64,000 nt of DNA from Nocardioides insulae DSM 17944 (GCF_000422825.1 NZ_KE383928.1:62001-126000), one strand, 5' to 3'; positions 41,574-50,384 are shown, counted from the stretch's first letter. Made by a program: numbers and translations. Notes: generated from the letters alone by a model not told the origin.

Positions 41574-42425
41574 ATGCCGCAACTGCCCCGGATCGCCCTC
41601 ACCGGTGCCACCGGAGGTCTGGGGGGCCGGGTCGCCCGCCGGCTGGCCGCCAGCGGTGTGCCCGCCCGGCTGCTCTCCCGGAGCCCCGAACGGTTGCCGG
41701 CCCTGCCAGGTGCCGTGGCCACCTCCCTCGGATCCGGGTACGCCGACGCCCCGGCCGTGCGCGCGGCGCTGTCCGGCGTGAGCACGCTGCTGCTGGTCTC
41801 GGCGGCGGAGTCCTCGGACCGGCTGGACCAGCACCGGGCGATCGTGGACGCGGCGGTGGCCGAGGGTGTCGGGCACGTCGTCTACACCTCGTTCTACGGC
41901 GCCTCGCCGGAGGCGACCTTCACCTTCGCCCGCACCCACGCCGCCACCGAGGAGTACCTCCGCGCCAGCGGGATGGCCGTCACCTTCCTGCGCGACAACT
42001 TCTACCTCGACATCCTGCCCGACCTCGTCGGCGGTGACGGTGCGATCCGGGGTCCGGCCGGCGAGGGACGCCTCGCCGCGGTCTCGCGCGACGACGTCGC
42101 GGCGGCGGCCGCCGCGGTCCTGGCCGACCCCGAGCCGCATCGCGGGGCGACCTACGACCTCACCGGCCCGGAGGCACTCACCTTCGCCGAGGTGGCCGAG
42201 ATCCTCACCGAGTTCACCGGGCGGGTGGTCCGCTTCCACGACGAGACCGTCGAGGAGGCCTACGAGTCCCGTCGGCGGTGGGATGCGCCGCAGTGGCAGT
42301 ACGACGCGTGGGTGACGACCTACACCGCGATCGCGGCCGGCGAGCTCGCCGGCGTCACCGACCATGTCGAGCGTCTCACCGGGCACCGGCCGATCGGCCT
42401 GCGCGGCTATCTCGCGACCCACTGA
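41574..42425 (+). CDS. NmrA-like NAD(P)-binding protein (SDR superfamily)
   Basis: 283 residues. IALTGATGGLGGRVARRLAA is the GxxGxxG Rossmann start. VVYTSFYGASPEATF, then HAATEEYLRASG and TFLRDNFYLD match the NmrA/TMR-type atypical short-chain dehydrogenases, which bind NAD(P) and usually act as redox sensors or reductases on quinone-like ligands. The classical Tyr-x3-Lys of active SDRs is not evident. The ATG at 41574 follows ACGAGGAGGA, a very good ribosome site. A separate transcript from the AraC-VOC pair is likely, as the gap is 86 bases. Confidence 0.86.
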   Translation: MPQLPRIALTGATGGLGGRVARRLAASGVPARLLSRSPERLPALPGAVATSLGSGYADAPAVRAALSGVSTLLLVSAAESSDRLDQHRAIVDAAVAEGVGHVVYTSFYGASPEATFTFARTHAATEEYLRASGMAVTFLRDNFYLDILPDLVGGDGAIRGPAGEGRLAAVSRDDVAAAAAAVLADPEPHRGATYDLTGPEALTFAEVAEILTEFTGRVVRFHDETVEEAYESRRRWDAPQWQYDAWVTTYTAIAAGELAGVTDHVERLTGHRPIGLRGYLATH

Positions 42426-42450
42426 GGCGTGCCCGGGCCGAGCCCGCGCC

Positions 42451-42495
42451 GTGCTCGGGCCGTGCCCCGGGCCGTGCTCGGGCCGTGCCCGGGTC
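42451..42495. repeat. GC-rich 11-12-bp tandem repeats
   Basis: GTGCTCGGGCC-like units begin at 42451, 42462, 42474 and 42485 and decay on both sides. They lie in the 136-base gap between two convergent genes (NmrA-like and SGNH hydrolase). A related GTGCTCGGGCCGG occurs near 54210. Possibly a slippage product or part of a bidirectional terminator. Confidence 0.75.
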
Positions 42496-42561
42496 GTGCT
42501 TGAACGGCGTACCGGTCGCGCTTCGCCGCGCGGAGGAGCCGGGCGGCCGGCGTACCTGTGC

Positions 42562-43353
42562 TCAGGCGGACAGCAGCGCGGCCAGAGCGTCGGTGACCGC
42601 GGCCATGCCCCGCTCGTTGGGGTGGAAGGACCGCGGGGACTCCTCCAGGGTCGCCTGGTAGTCGAACACCCACGGGTCGACCGCGCCCAGGGCGTGCTCG
42701 GTGCTCAGCTCGGAGGCCCGCAGGAGGTCGGCGCCGGATCGTTGCGCGGCGATCTCGTACCCCCGCTGGAGGCCGGCCTGGATCTCGCGGAAGGTCTTCA
42801 GTTGCTCCTCGGTGAACATCGTCCCTGCGCCGGGTCCGGTGTCGTCGCCGACCAAGGTCAGGTAGTCGACCAGGATCACCCGCGCCCCGGGGGCGCGCCG
42901 ACGGGTCTCGGCCACGATGCGGGTCAGCCCGTCGGCCACCGCCTGGACAGCTGATTCGGTCGGGATCGGGATGCCGTCCTGGAACGTGGCGGCCAGGAAG
43001 TCGACCATCGGGTTGCGCTCGCCCCTGTTCATCCAGGCCGAGAACAGCATCGACCCGATGAAGTGCAGGTCGTTGCCGCCTGCGGTCACGGTGACCGCGT
43101 CGGCGTTCTCCGGCACACCCTGGATCTGCGGCGGGAACTCGGCGCCGTGCATGGTCTGCTGCGGCTCGTCGAGGATCGTGGCCGTGGTCGCCCCCGAGAC
43201 GGACAGGTCGACGAGGTCCGCGCCCAGCCGGTCGGCGAGCAGGTGCGCATAGTTGCGGCCCGACCGCATCGCGCCGAGGTCGGCGACGGGCTCAATCCCG
43301 GGCCCTGCGGCGAACGAGCTGCCGAGTGCGGCGAGCGTGCGGTGGCTGGTCAC
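42562..43353 (-). CDS. SGNH/GDSL-type hydrolase with an altered catalytic Asp position
   Basis: 263 residues without a signal peptide. Block I is ALGSSFAAGPG (nucleophile Ser 13), the oxyanion Gly is in SVSGATTATI, and the Asn is in AGGNDLHF near 94. The last block is RSFHPNERGM, where the His is kept but the residue three before it is Arg instead of the usual Asp of D-x-x-H. Activity may therefore rely on a Ser-His pair or another acid. Esterase or lipase activity on small esters is expected. The start overlaps the stop of the LysR gene by four bases, so the regulator and hydrolase form one transcript. Confidence 0.82.
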   Translation of the reverse strand: MTSHRTLAALGSSFAAGPGIEPVADLGAMRSGRNYAHLLADRLGADLVDLSVSGATTATILDEPQQTMHGAEFPPQIQGVPENADAVTVTAGGNDLHFIGSMLFSAWMNRGERNPMVDFLAATFQDGIPIPTESAVQAVADGLTRIVAETRRRAPGARVILVDYLTLVGDDTGPGAGTMFTEEQLKTFREIQAGLQRGYEIAAQRSGADLLRASELSTEHALGAVDPWVFDYQATLEESPRSFHPNERGMAAVTDALAALLSA

Positions 43354-44288
43354 CCGGGGAAGCTATCAAGCCGGCCGAGGCGGTCGGATTCGGGGAATCG
43401 CTGAGCGACTTCGGCGAGGGCGGCGCGGCAGGCTGCGACGGCGGGGGTGTCGGTGATGGCGGTACGGGTGGCGGTGAAGACGGTACGGCGGGGTGTGCCG
43501 GGGAGGGCGAGCATGCGGACGTCGGGGCGGTGTCGCACGGTCATCAGGCCGGGCAGGACGGCGACGGCGTTGCCCTCCTCGATCAGGGCGACGTGGGCCT
43601 GGAGGTCGTCGGTCTCGTAGCGCACCTCGGGCTCGAAGCCCGCCTGCCGACAGACCTGTTCGGCCCAGTGGCGCGACTCCGCGCCGGGTGGCTCCATCAC
43701 CCAGGGCACGCCCGCGGCGTCGGCGACCGAGGTGATGGAGTCCCAGGGTTCCCCCTCGGGCGGTACGGCCAGGGCCAGGGCGTCGGTGGTGAGGGGGATC
43801 CGGTCGAGGCCGTCGTACCAGGGGGCCGCGTGGCCGGGGTACTCCTCGGCGACCACCAGGTCGAACTCGCGCAGCGAGACGCCGTGCAGCGCCTGCTCGG
43901 GGGCGCGCTGGGTCATGGTGACGTGCAGGTTCGGGTGGTCGCGGGTCAGGGCGGCGAGGGTCTGCGGCATGAACGCGAGCGCGGCGGACTGGAAGACCGC
44001 CATCCGCACGGTGCCGGCGGTGGCGTCGCCGAGGGCCAGCACCTCCGATTCGGCCTGCTCCAGGCGCGCCAGGATCACCCCGGTGTGCTCGACCAGCACG
44101 TGGGCTGCGGCGGTGAGTTGGACCCGGCGGCCGACCTTCCGGAGCAGGGGGACACCGACCTCGCGTTCCAGCTGGGTGAGCTGCTGGGACACCGAGGACG
44201 GACTCTGATGGAGGGCCTCGGCCACCTCGGCCAGGGTGCCCCGGACGCTCAGTTCGCGCAGCAGCCGGAGGCGGCGGATGTCAAGCAC
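43350..44288 (-). CDS. LysR-family regulator divergent to putA
   Basis: 312 residues. The N-terminal winged helix (LRLLRELSVRGTLAEVAEAL, HQSPSSVSQQLTQLEREVG) and the two-lobed periplasmic-binding-like effector domain are typical. The GTG at 44288 has AAGGA six bases upstream. It is transcribed away from putA across 164 bases that hold an AGAT-N11-ATCT site, the classical LysR binding pattern. A proline-responsive activator of putA is the likely role. The overlap with an SGNH hydrolase gene is unusual for such a regulator. Confidence 0.87.
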   Translation of the reverse strand: MLDIRRLRLLRELSVRGTLAEVAEALHQSPSSVSQQLTQLEREVGVPLLRKVGRRVQLTAAAHVLVEHTGVILARLEQAESEVLALGDATAGTVRMAVFQSAALAFMPQTLAALTRDHPNLHVTMTQRAPEQALHGVSLREFDLVVAEEYPGHAAPWYDGLDRIPLTTDALALAVPPEGEPWDSITSVADAAGVPWVMEPPGAESRHWAEQVCRQAGFEPEVRYETDDLQAHVALIEEGNAVAVLPGLMTVRHRPDVRMLALPGTPRRTVFTATRTAITDTPAVAACRAALAEVAQRFPESDRLGRLDSFPG

Positions 44289-44327
44289 GGCATTCCTTCA
44301 GGTTCGCTTACCGATAACGCACAGAAA

Positions 44328-44346
44328 AGATCGCTATACCTTATCT
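44328..44346. promoter_or_regulatory. LysR-type site AGAT-N11-ATCT between lysR and putA
   Basis: Perfect four-base arms AGAT and ATCT (T-N11-A core) around 11 bases in an unusually AT-rich stretch. GATAA (44313) and TTATC (44341) form a wider inverted pair. It is placed 42 bases from the LysR start and 106 bases before putA. Confidence 0.6.
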
Positions 44347-44452
44347 GTATCCGGGTTGATACTCGGATCAGCAGGGCGTTTCGTTGGTAACGACGCGCCC
44401 GCCTCCCGTCGTTCCGCACGCAGCACTCCTGCCCGTCCCTCGGAGGACTCAA

Positions 44453-47400
44453 ATGTCCACTGTTCCGGATCAGCACCTCGTCCCCGAGGTCGACCGACTC
44501 GTCCGCGGCTGGCTGGACGTGGCCGCCACCAAACCGGTCGACCCGGCGGCCCAGCGCCTCGCCGGCGTTCTCAAGGACCCGGGCGGCCTGGAGTTCACGG
44601 TCGGTTTCGTCGACCGGGTGATCCGTCCCGAGGACGTCCACGTGGCCGCGCACGCACTGCAGGAGCTGGCGGGGCGGGCCCCGAAGTTCCTGCCGTGGCA
44701 CCTGCGCGCCGGCCTGCGGCTGGGTGCCCTGCTGTCGATGGTCGCCCCCGGCTTCGTGATCCCCATCGTCCGGCGCGCCCTGCGCGAGATGGTGGGACAC
44801 CTGCTGGTCGACGCCACCGACGCGAAGCTCGGCAAGGCGATCGACAAGATCCGCCGCGACGACGTACGCCTCAACATCAACCTCCTCGGCGAGGCCGTGC
44901 TCGGCGAGAAGGAGGCCGCCAAGCGGCTGGCCGGCACCCGCAAGCTGCTCTCCCGGCCCGACGTCGACTACGTGTCGATCAAGGTGTCCTCCACGGTGGC
45001 CCCGCACAACGCGTGGGCCTTCGACCAGGCGGTCGAGCACATCGAGGAGAGCCTGCTGCCGCTGTTCCGGCTGGCCGCCGAGTCCTGCGCGCAGGGACAG
45101 AAGAAGTTCATCAACCTCGACATGGAGGAGTACCGCGACCTGGACCTCACTGTCGCGGTCTTCACCCGTCTGCTCGACCGACCCGAACTCCTCGACCTCG
45201 AGGCCGGCATCGTGCTGCAGGCCTACCTTCCCGACGCCGTGGCCGCGATGGTCCGGCTTCAGGAGTGGTCCGCGGACCGGCGTGCCCGTGGCGGCGCCGC
45301 CGTCAAGGTGCGCGTCGTCAAGGGCGCCAACCTGCCGATGGAGCACGTCGAGGCCGACCTGCACGGCTGGCCGGTCGCGACCTGGGGCACCAAGCAGGAC
45401 TCCGACACCAACTACAAGCGGGTCCTGCGCTACGCGCTGACCTCCGAGCGCGTGCGCAACGTCCGGATCGGCGTCGCCGGGCACAACCTGTTCGACATCG
45501 CCTACGCGTGGGCGCTCGCCGGTGAGCGCGACGTGCGGGACGGCATCGAGTTCGAGATGCTCCTCGGCATGGCCACCGGACAGGCCGAGGCCGTCCGCGA
45601 GACCGTCGGCGGGCTGCTGCTCTACACCCCGGTCGTCCACCCCGGAGAGTTCGACGTCGCGATCGCCTACCTGGTACGCCGGCTCGAGGAGGGCGCCAGC
45701 CAGGACAACTTCATGTCCGCCGTGTTCGACCTGCACGACGACAGCACCCTCTTCGAGCGTGAGCGCGAGCGTTTCCTCGCCTCGCTCGCCGCCGTCGACG
45801 AGACCGTGCCGGAGCCCAACCGCCGGCAGGACCGCCGCACCACCACCGGTGCGGACCTGCCCGCGCCCGAGGGGCAGTTCGCCAACGCCGCCGACACCGA
45901 CCCGTCCCTTCCCGGCAACCGCGACTGGGGCCGCCGGATCACCGCTCGGGTCGCCGGATCGACCCTGGGCGAGGACCTGGTCGCGGCACACACGCTCACC
46001 GACGCCGACGTCCTCGAGCAGACCATCCAGGAGGCCGTGGCCGCCGGCAAGGAGTGGGGTGCCCGGTCCGGGGCCGAGCGTGCCGCGGTGCTGCGCCGGG
46101 CGGCCGGCGTACTGGAGAGCCGCCGCGCCGACCTGCTCGAGGTGATGGCCTCCGAGTGCGGCAAGACCCTCGACCAGAGCGACCCCGAGGTCTCCGAGGC
46201 GATCGACTTCGTCACCTTCTACGCCCACCTGGCCGAGGAACTCGACACCGTGGACGGTGCCGTGGCCGTCCCGGTCGGGCTCACCGTGGTCACCCCGCCG
46301 TGGAACTTCCCCGTCGCGATCCCCACCGGCTCCACCGTCTCCGCGCTGGCCGCCGGCTCCTCGGTGATCGTCAAGCCGGCCGTGCAGGCCAGCCGGTGCG
46401 GTTCGGTGATGGTGCAGGCACTGTGGGATGCCGGCGTACCTCGCGAGGTGCTGCGCCTGGTCCACGTCGACGAGGGCGACCTCGGCCGCCAGCTGGTGGC
46501 CCACCCGGCGGTGGACCGGCTCATCCTGACCGGCGCGTTCGACACCGCGGCTCTGTTCCGCTCCTTCCGCCCCGACCTGCAGCTGCTCGCCGAGACCAGC
46601 GGCAAGAACTCCATCATCGTCACCCCCGACGCCGACCTCGACCTCGCCGCGAAGGACCTCGCCGCCTCGGCCTTCGGGCACGCGGGCCAGAAGTGCTCGG
46701 CCGCCTCGCTCGGCATCCTGGTCGGCTCGGTCGCCACGTCCCGACGCTTCCGGGAGCAGTTGGTCGACGCGGTCACCTCGCTGAAGGTCGGCTACCCGAG
46801 CGACCCGACCACCCAGATGGGCCCGGTCATCGAGCCCGTGTCGGGCAAGCTGGAGCGGGTCCTGACCACGCTGGCCCCCGGTGAGAGCTGGCTGGTCGAG
46901 CCGAAGCCGCTCGACGACAGCGGCCGGCTCTGGTCGCCCGGTGTGAAGACCGGCGTCCAGCGCGGCTCGGAGTACCACCTCACCGAGTACTTCGGCCCCG
47001 TGCTCGGCCTGATCGAGACCGACTCGCTCGAGGAGGCGATCGAGATCCAGAACCAGGTCGACTACGGCCTCACCGCGGGCATCCACACCCTGGAACGGGC
47101 CGAGATCGCCACCTGGCTCGACCGGGTGCAGGCCGGCAACGCCTACGTCAACCGTGGGATCACCGGGGCCATCGTGCGTCGCCAGCCGTTCGGCGGCTGG
47201 AAGAAGTCCGCCGTCGGTGCCGGCACCAAGGCCGGCGGCCCGAACTACCTGGTCGGTCTGGTCGACTGGGAGCCCGCCGAGGCCTCGATCTCCGGCGGCG
47301 CCCTCTGCACGCCGGTACGCCGGCTGATCGACGCGGCCGCCCGGCTCGACGTACCCGCGGACGAACTGGCCATGCTGCGCCGCGCCTTCGCCACCGACCA

Positions 47401-47890
47401 GTCCGCCTGGGTCCGGGAGTTCGGCGCCGTCAGCGACGTCAGCGGCCTGGACGCCGAACGCAACGTGCTCCGCTACCTCCCCGTCCCAGTCTGGGTGCGC
47501 CACGAGGGCGGCCCGATCGGCGACCTGCTGCGGGTCGTCGGTGCCGGTCTGCGCGCCGGGGCGGCCGTGCGGGTCTCGCTCCACTCGACCATCGATCTGC
47601 GGCTGGTCGACCTGCTCCGTGAACTCGGCGTCGAGGTCGCCCAGGAGGACGCCGCGACTTGGCGGGCCGCCCTCGCCGACCTGCCTTCGGGCCGGGTCCG
47701 CCTCCTCGGCGGCGACCGGCAGGCCTTCGCCGAAGCCTCCGCCGGCCGCCCCGAGATCGCGCTGTACGCCCAGCCCGTGGTCGAGGCCGGCCGCGTCGAA
47801 CTGCTCCCGTTCCTCCACGAGCAGGCCGTCAGCATGACCGCCCACCGGTTCGGCTCACCCACCAGCCTGGTCCGCGGCCTCCTGGACTGA
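44453..47890 (+). CDS. putA: Bifunctional proline dehydrogenase / delta-1-pyrroline-5-carboxylate dehydrogenase
   Basis: 1145 residues. The N-terminal part (about 70-450) is the FAD proline dehydrogenase barrel (VKVRVVKGANLPMEH; YKRVLRYALTSERVRNVRIG then VAGHNLFDIAYAWAL). From about 500 to 1000 is an aldehyde dehydrogenase (PPWNFPVAIPTGSTVSALAA; catalytic Cys in GHAGQKCSAAS near 745; PFGGWKKSAVG). The last 140 residues resemble the PutA C-terminal domain of unknown exact role. It turns proline into glutamate in two steps with substrate channelling. No N-terminal ribbon-helix-helix is present, so it does not regulate itself. The LysR gene takes that role. The ATG at 44453 follows CGGAGGACT. 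Confidence 0.93.
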   Translation: MSTVPDQHLVPEVDRLVRGWLDVAATKPVDPAAQRLAGVLKDPGGLEFTVGFVDRVIRPEDVHVAAHALQELAGRAPKFLPWHLRAGLRLGALLSMVAPGFVIPIVRRALREMVGHLLVDATDAKLGKAIDKIRRDDVRLNINLLGEAVLGEKEAAKRLAGTRKLLSRPDVDYVSIKVSSTVAPHNAWAFDQAVEHIEESLLPLFRLAAESCAQGQKKFINLDMEEYRDLDLTVAVFTRLLDRPELLDLEAGIVLQAYLPDAVAAMVRLQEWSADRRARGGAAVKVRVVKGANLPMEHVEADLHGWPVATWGTKQDSDTNYKRVLRYALTSERVRNVRIGVAGHNLFDIAYAWALAGERDVRDGIEFEMLLGMATGQAEAVRETVGGLLLYTPVVHPGEFDVAIAYLVRRLEEGASQDNFMSAVFDLHDDSTLFERERERFLASLAAVDETVPEPNRRQDRRTTTGADLPAPEGQFANAADTDPSLPGNRDWGRRITARVAGSTLGEDLVAAHTLTDADVLEQTIQEAVAAGKEWGARSGAERAAVLRRAAGVLESRRADLLEVMASECGKTLDQSDPEVSEAIDFVTFYAHLAEELDTVDGAVAVPVGLTVVTPPWNFPVAIPTGSTVSALAAGSSVIVKPAVQASRCGSVMVQALWDAGVPREVLRLVHVDEGDLGRQLVAHPAVDRLILTGAFDTAALFRSFRPDLQLLAETSGKNSIIVTPDADLDLAAKDLAASAFGHAGQKCSAASLGILVGSVATSRRFREQLVDAVTSLKVGYPSDPTTQMGPVIEPVSGKLERVLTTLAPGESWLVEPKPLDDSGRLWSPGVKTGVQRGSEYHLTEYFGPVLGLIETDSLEEAIEIQNQVDYGLTAGIHTLERAEIATWLDRVQAGNAYVNRGITGAIVRRQPFGGWKKSAVGAGTKAGGPNYLVGLVDWEPAEASISGGALCTPVRRLIDAAARLDVPADELAMLRRAFATDQSAWVREFGAVSDVSGLDAERNVLRYLPVPVWVRHEGGPIGDLLRVVGAGLRAGAAVRVSLHSTIDLRLVDLLRELGVEVAQEDAATWRAALADLPSGRVRLLGGDRQAFAEASAGRPEIALYAQPVVEAGRVELLPFLHEQAVSMTAHRFGSPTSLVRGLLD

Positions 47891-47921
47891 GCTCCGGGCC
47901 GGCCCCACCTCCCCGCTACCT

Positions 47922-48038
47922 CCCCGGACGGTCGAGTTGCGCCTCCCGGACTGTTGAGTTGGGCCTCCCGGGTCGTTGAGTTGGGCCTCGTGGTGATCCC
48001 CGAGGACCGACTCGACAACCCGGAAGGCCCGATCCGAC
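47922..48038. repeat. 22-bp repeat locus B, inverted arms after putA
   Basis: Left part: three 22-base units start at 47922, 47944 and 47966 in the minus-type orientation. Right part: about 1.5 units from 48002 to 48038 in the opposite orientation (GAGGACCGACTCGAC, then AACCCGG). The two lie 14 bases apart in the 201-base gap between putA and the cation transporter gene. Same family as locus A. Confidence 0.85.
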
Positions 48039-48077
48039 GCACGGGGTGGTGACCTGATCACGGGGAGAGATCGCGGG

Positions 48078-48083
48078 TAGCGT
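48078..48083 (+). promoter_or_regulatory. Possible leaderless -10 box (TAGCGT) for the cation transporter
   Basis: TAGCGT ends eight bases before the GTG at 48092, slightly longer than the usual six or seven. Confidence 0.35.
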
Positions 48084-48091
48084 GCGATGCC

Positions 48092-49009
48092 GTGGCCACT
48101 GCGGAGAACGAAGGTGCGGAGTCGGCGCTGACCGTCGCGATCGCGTTCGGCGTGAACGTGGCGGTGGCGGTGGCCAAGACGCTGGCGGCGTGGCTGACCG
48201 GTTCGGCGTCGATGGTGGCCGAGGCGGCGCACTCGTGGGCGGACGCCGGCAACGAGGTGTTCCTGGTCATCGCCGAACGACGCGGCCGTCGGCCACCCGA
48301 CGAGTCCCGGCCGCTGGGGTACGGGCGCGAGGTCTACATCTGGTCGCTGCTGGCCGCGCTCGGACTCTTCTGCGCGGGCGGTGCGTTCTCGATCTACCAC
48401 GGCATCCGCGAGCTGAGCTCCGACGATCCGGGGGAGGATTACCTGATCGGGTACGTCGTCCTGGCGTTCGCGTTCTGCCTGGAGGGCATCTCGTTCATGC
48501 AGGCCTACCGGCGTACCCGGGCCGAGGCACGCGAACTCGGCCGCGACACGCTGGGTCACGCGCTGGCGACCTCCGATCCGACCCTGCGCGCGGTGCTTGC
48601 CGAGGACGCCGCGGCCCTGATCGGGCTGGTGATCGCGGCGTCCGGGATGGCCCTGCACCAGATGACCGGGGACGCGATCTACGACGCGATCGGGTCGATC
48701 CTGGTCGGAGTGCTGCTGAGCGTGATCGCCGTGATCCTCTTCGATCGCAACCGCCGCTTCCTCACCGGGGAACCCGCCGACGGAGCCGTCCACCGGGCCG
48801 CGCGGGAACAACTGGAGCAACTGCCCGGGATCGACCGGGTGACCGCGCTGCGGCTCGAGTTCGTCGGGCCGCGGCAGATCTACCTCGTCGCCCGGGTGGA
48901 CCTCACCGGTGATGACCCCGAGCACGTGGCGGCCTCGAGGCTGCGCGATCTGGAGCGGATGATGGAGGAGAGGCCCGAGATCGTCGATGCGGTCATCACG
49001 CTTCCCTGA
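48092..49009 (+). CDS. Cation diffusion facilitator family transporter
   Basis: 305 residues with about six hydrophobic helices. MVAEAAHSWADAGNEVFLVI in helix 2 has the His-x3-Asp type metal site, and EDAAALIGLVIAASGMALHQ with DAIYDAIGSILVG in helix 5 supplies the Asp/His partner. The C-terminal cytosolic ferredoxin-like domain (ALRLEFVGPRQIYLVARVDL) is present. It likely exports zinc, manganese or iron by proton exchange. It starts with GTG. The gene is flanked on both sides by arrays of the same 22-bp repeat in opposite orientation (loci B and C), so the gene with its borders may have moved or been copied as a block. Confidence 0.86.
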   Translation: MATAENEGAESALTVAIAFGVNVAVAVAKTLAAWLTGSASMVAEAAHSWADAGNEVFLVIAERRGRRPPDESRPLGYGREVYIWSLLAALGLFCAGGAFSIYHGIRELSSDDPGEDYLIGYVVLAFAFCLEGISFMQAYRRTRAEARELGRDTLGHALATSDPTLRAVLAEDAAALIGLVIAASGMALHQMTGDAIYDAIGSILVGVLLSVIAVILFDRNRRFLTGEPADGAVHRAAREQLEQLPGIDRVTALRLEFVGPRQIYLVARVDLTGDDPEHVAASRLRDLERMMEERPEIVDAVITLP

Positions 49010-49023
49010 CCCGCCGGTATCCG

Positions 49024-49198
49024 AGTCCGTAAGGTCCATCTCGACGTTCCGTAAGGTCCACTCGATGGTCCGGGAGGGCCGACTCGATGGTCCGGGAGGA
49101 CCGACTCGACGGTCCGGGAGGGCCAACTCGATGGTCCGGGAGGGCCAACTCGACGGTCCGGGAGGGCCAACTCGACGGTCCGGGAGGACCAACTCAAC
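49024..49198 (+). repeat. 22-bp tandem repeat locus C (about eight units)
   Basis: Units start at 49024, 49046 (one base short), 49067, 49089, 49111, 49133, 49155 and 49177. Pattern: GGTCC, GGGA loop, GGGCC or GGACC, then AACTCGAC. The first two units are diverged (CGTAAGGTCC). It lies between the convergent ends of the cation transporter and the lipoate ligase genes. The array is all in one orientation, opposite to the left part of locus B. Confidence 0.92.
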
Positions 49199-49244
49199 GG
49201 GGGGGAGAGAGGGCCGGCCGGCCGAGGGCACGGTGGGCACGGTG

Positions 49245-50288
49245 TCAGGGCACCCGGTTGGTCCATTCCGCATCGGAGAACTTGGCCGCGGCCAGAGCTT
49301 CCGCCTCGGCGCGGGTCGGGTCGTCCAGGGGCACCCGGCGGACGCGGTAGCTGGTGGTGAACTCGCCCTCGAGTGCGGCGATCACCTCCGCGCGTGGCAT
49401 CCCGGTCTGGGAGCGCACCGGGTCCACCCGCTTGGCGGCGCTCTTGGTGCCCTTGTCCGAGAGCTTCTCCCGGCCGATCCGCAGGACCCGCAGCATCTTG
49501 TCGGTGTCGATGTCGTAGGACATCGTCACGTGGTGGAGTACGCCGCCCGAGACCCGCTTCTGCGCGGCCCCACCGATCTTGCCGGCGGGTGAGGCGATGT
49601 CGTTGAGCCCGGCGTAGGAGGCGTCGATGCCGACCGAGCGCAGCCCGCGCAGGATCCAGTCGTCGAGGTAGGCGTAGGACTCCGCGAAGCTCTGCCCGGC
49701 CACCAGGGTGTCGGGCACGTAGAGCGAGTAGGTGATGGTGTTGCCCGGTTCGACGAACATCGCGCCCCCGCCGGACACCCGGCGTACGACGGTGACGCCG
49801 AGCTCGTCGGCGGCGGTCATGTCGACCTCGTTGCGGACCGACTGGTAGGAGCCGATGATGACGGCGGGGGAGGCCCACTCCCACCAGCGCAGCAGGGGTG
49901 GCCGACGTCCCTCGGCGACCTGCCGGGTCAGCACCTCGTCCAGGGCGAGCTGCATAGCCGGGGAGAACACCTCGTCCTCCAACAGGTCGAACTCGTGGTC
50001 ATCCCAGGTGGTCGCCCGGCCCAGGGCACGGAAGGCGGTCAACGCGATGTCGCGCGGCGCGAAGCCCAGCATGACGGCCTCGCCGCGGGCCGCCTCCAAG
50101 CGGTCGACCAGCTCGGCGAAGGGCAGGTCGACCGGAGCGCCCTCGAGCGCGGCGGTCAGCCAGCCCAGGGCCTCGTCCGGTTCGAGGAAGAAGTCACCGG
50201 AGAGGACGACCTCGCTCAGCCGCTCGTCGTCGGTCGTCGCATCGACGACCACCAGCTTGCCGCCCCGGACCTTGCGTTCACCGTGCAC
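49245..50288 (-). CDS. lplA: Lipoate-protein ligase with N-terminal accessory domain
   Basis: 347 residues. The N-terminal 90 residues (HGERKVRGGKLVVVDATTDD, SGDFFLEPDEALGWLTAAL) match the small accessory domain that stands at the C-terminus of Escherichia coli LplA, or is the separate LplB of archaea. The catalytic BPL/LplA domain follows from about residue 110 (WWEWASPAVIIGSYQSVRNE; RRVSGGGAMFVEPGNTITYS; the AGKIGGAAQKR lysine loop). The enzyme attaches lipoate to the E2 and H proteins using ATP. The GTG at 50288 is chosen because family members begin with the M-HGE step; a further GTG at 50297 is less likely. Confidence 0.84.
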   Translation of the reverse strand: MHGERKVRGGKLVVVDATTDDERLSEVVLSGDFFLEPDEALGWLTAALEGAPVDLPFAELVDRLEAARGEAVMLGFAPRDIALTAFRALGRATTWDDHEFDLLEDEVFSPAMQLALDEVLTRQVAEGRRPPLLRWWEWASPAVIIGSYQSVRNEVDMTAADELGVTVVRRVSGGGAMFVEPGNTITYSLYVPDTLVAGQSFAESYAYLDDWILRGLRSVGIDASYAGLNDIASPAGKIGGAAQKRVSGGVLHHVTMSYDIDTDKMLRVLRIGREKLSDKGTKSAAKRVDPVRSQTGMPRAEVIAALEGEFTTSYRVRRVPLDDPTRAEAEALAAAKFSDAEWTNRVP

Positions 50289-50372
50289 CCGTCTCACGAC
50301 CCGTCCAACGCACGGGGACGCCCAGTTGTGCCCGACCGGCGGGAATGTCGCGGGAACCACACCGCGCGGGGA

Positions 50373-50378
50373 CACAAT
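50373..50378 (+). promoter_or_regulatory. Leaderless-type -10 box (CACAAT) for the phosphodiesterase
   Basis: CACAAT ends six bases before the ATG at 50385. Confidence 0.4.
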
Positions 50379-50384
50379 GGAGCC

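Noticed and set aside
44249..47845. A 1198-residue open frame on the minus strand opposite putA
   Set aside because: Val/Gly/Asp/Arg-rich with no motifs. It is the usual mirror frame of a GC-rich gene and covers both putA domains.
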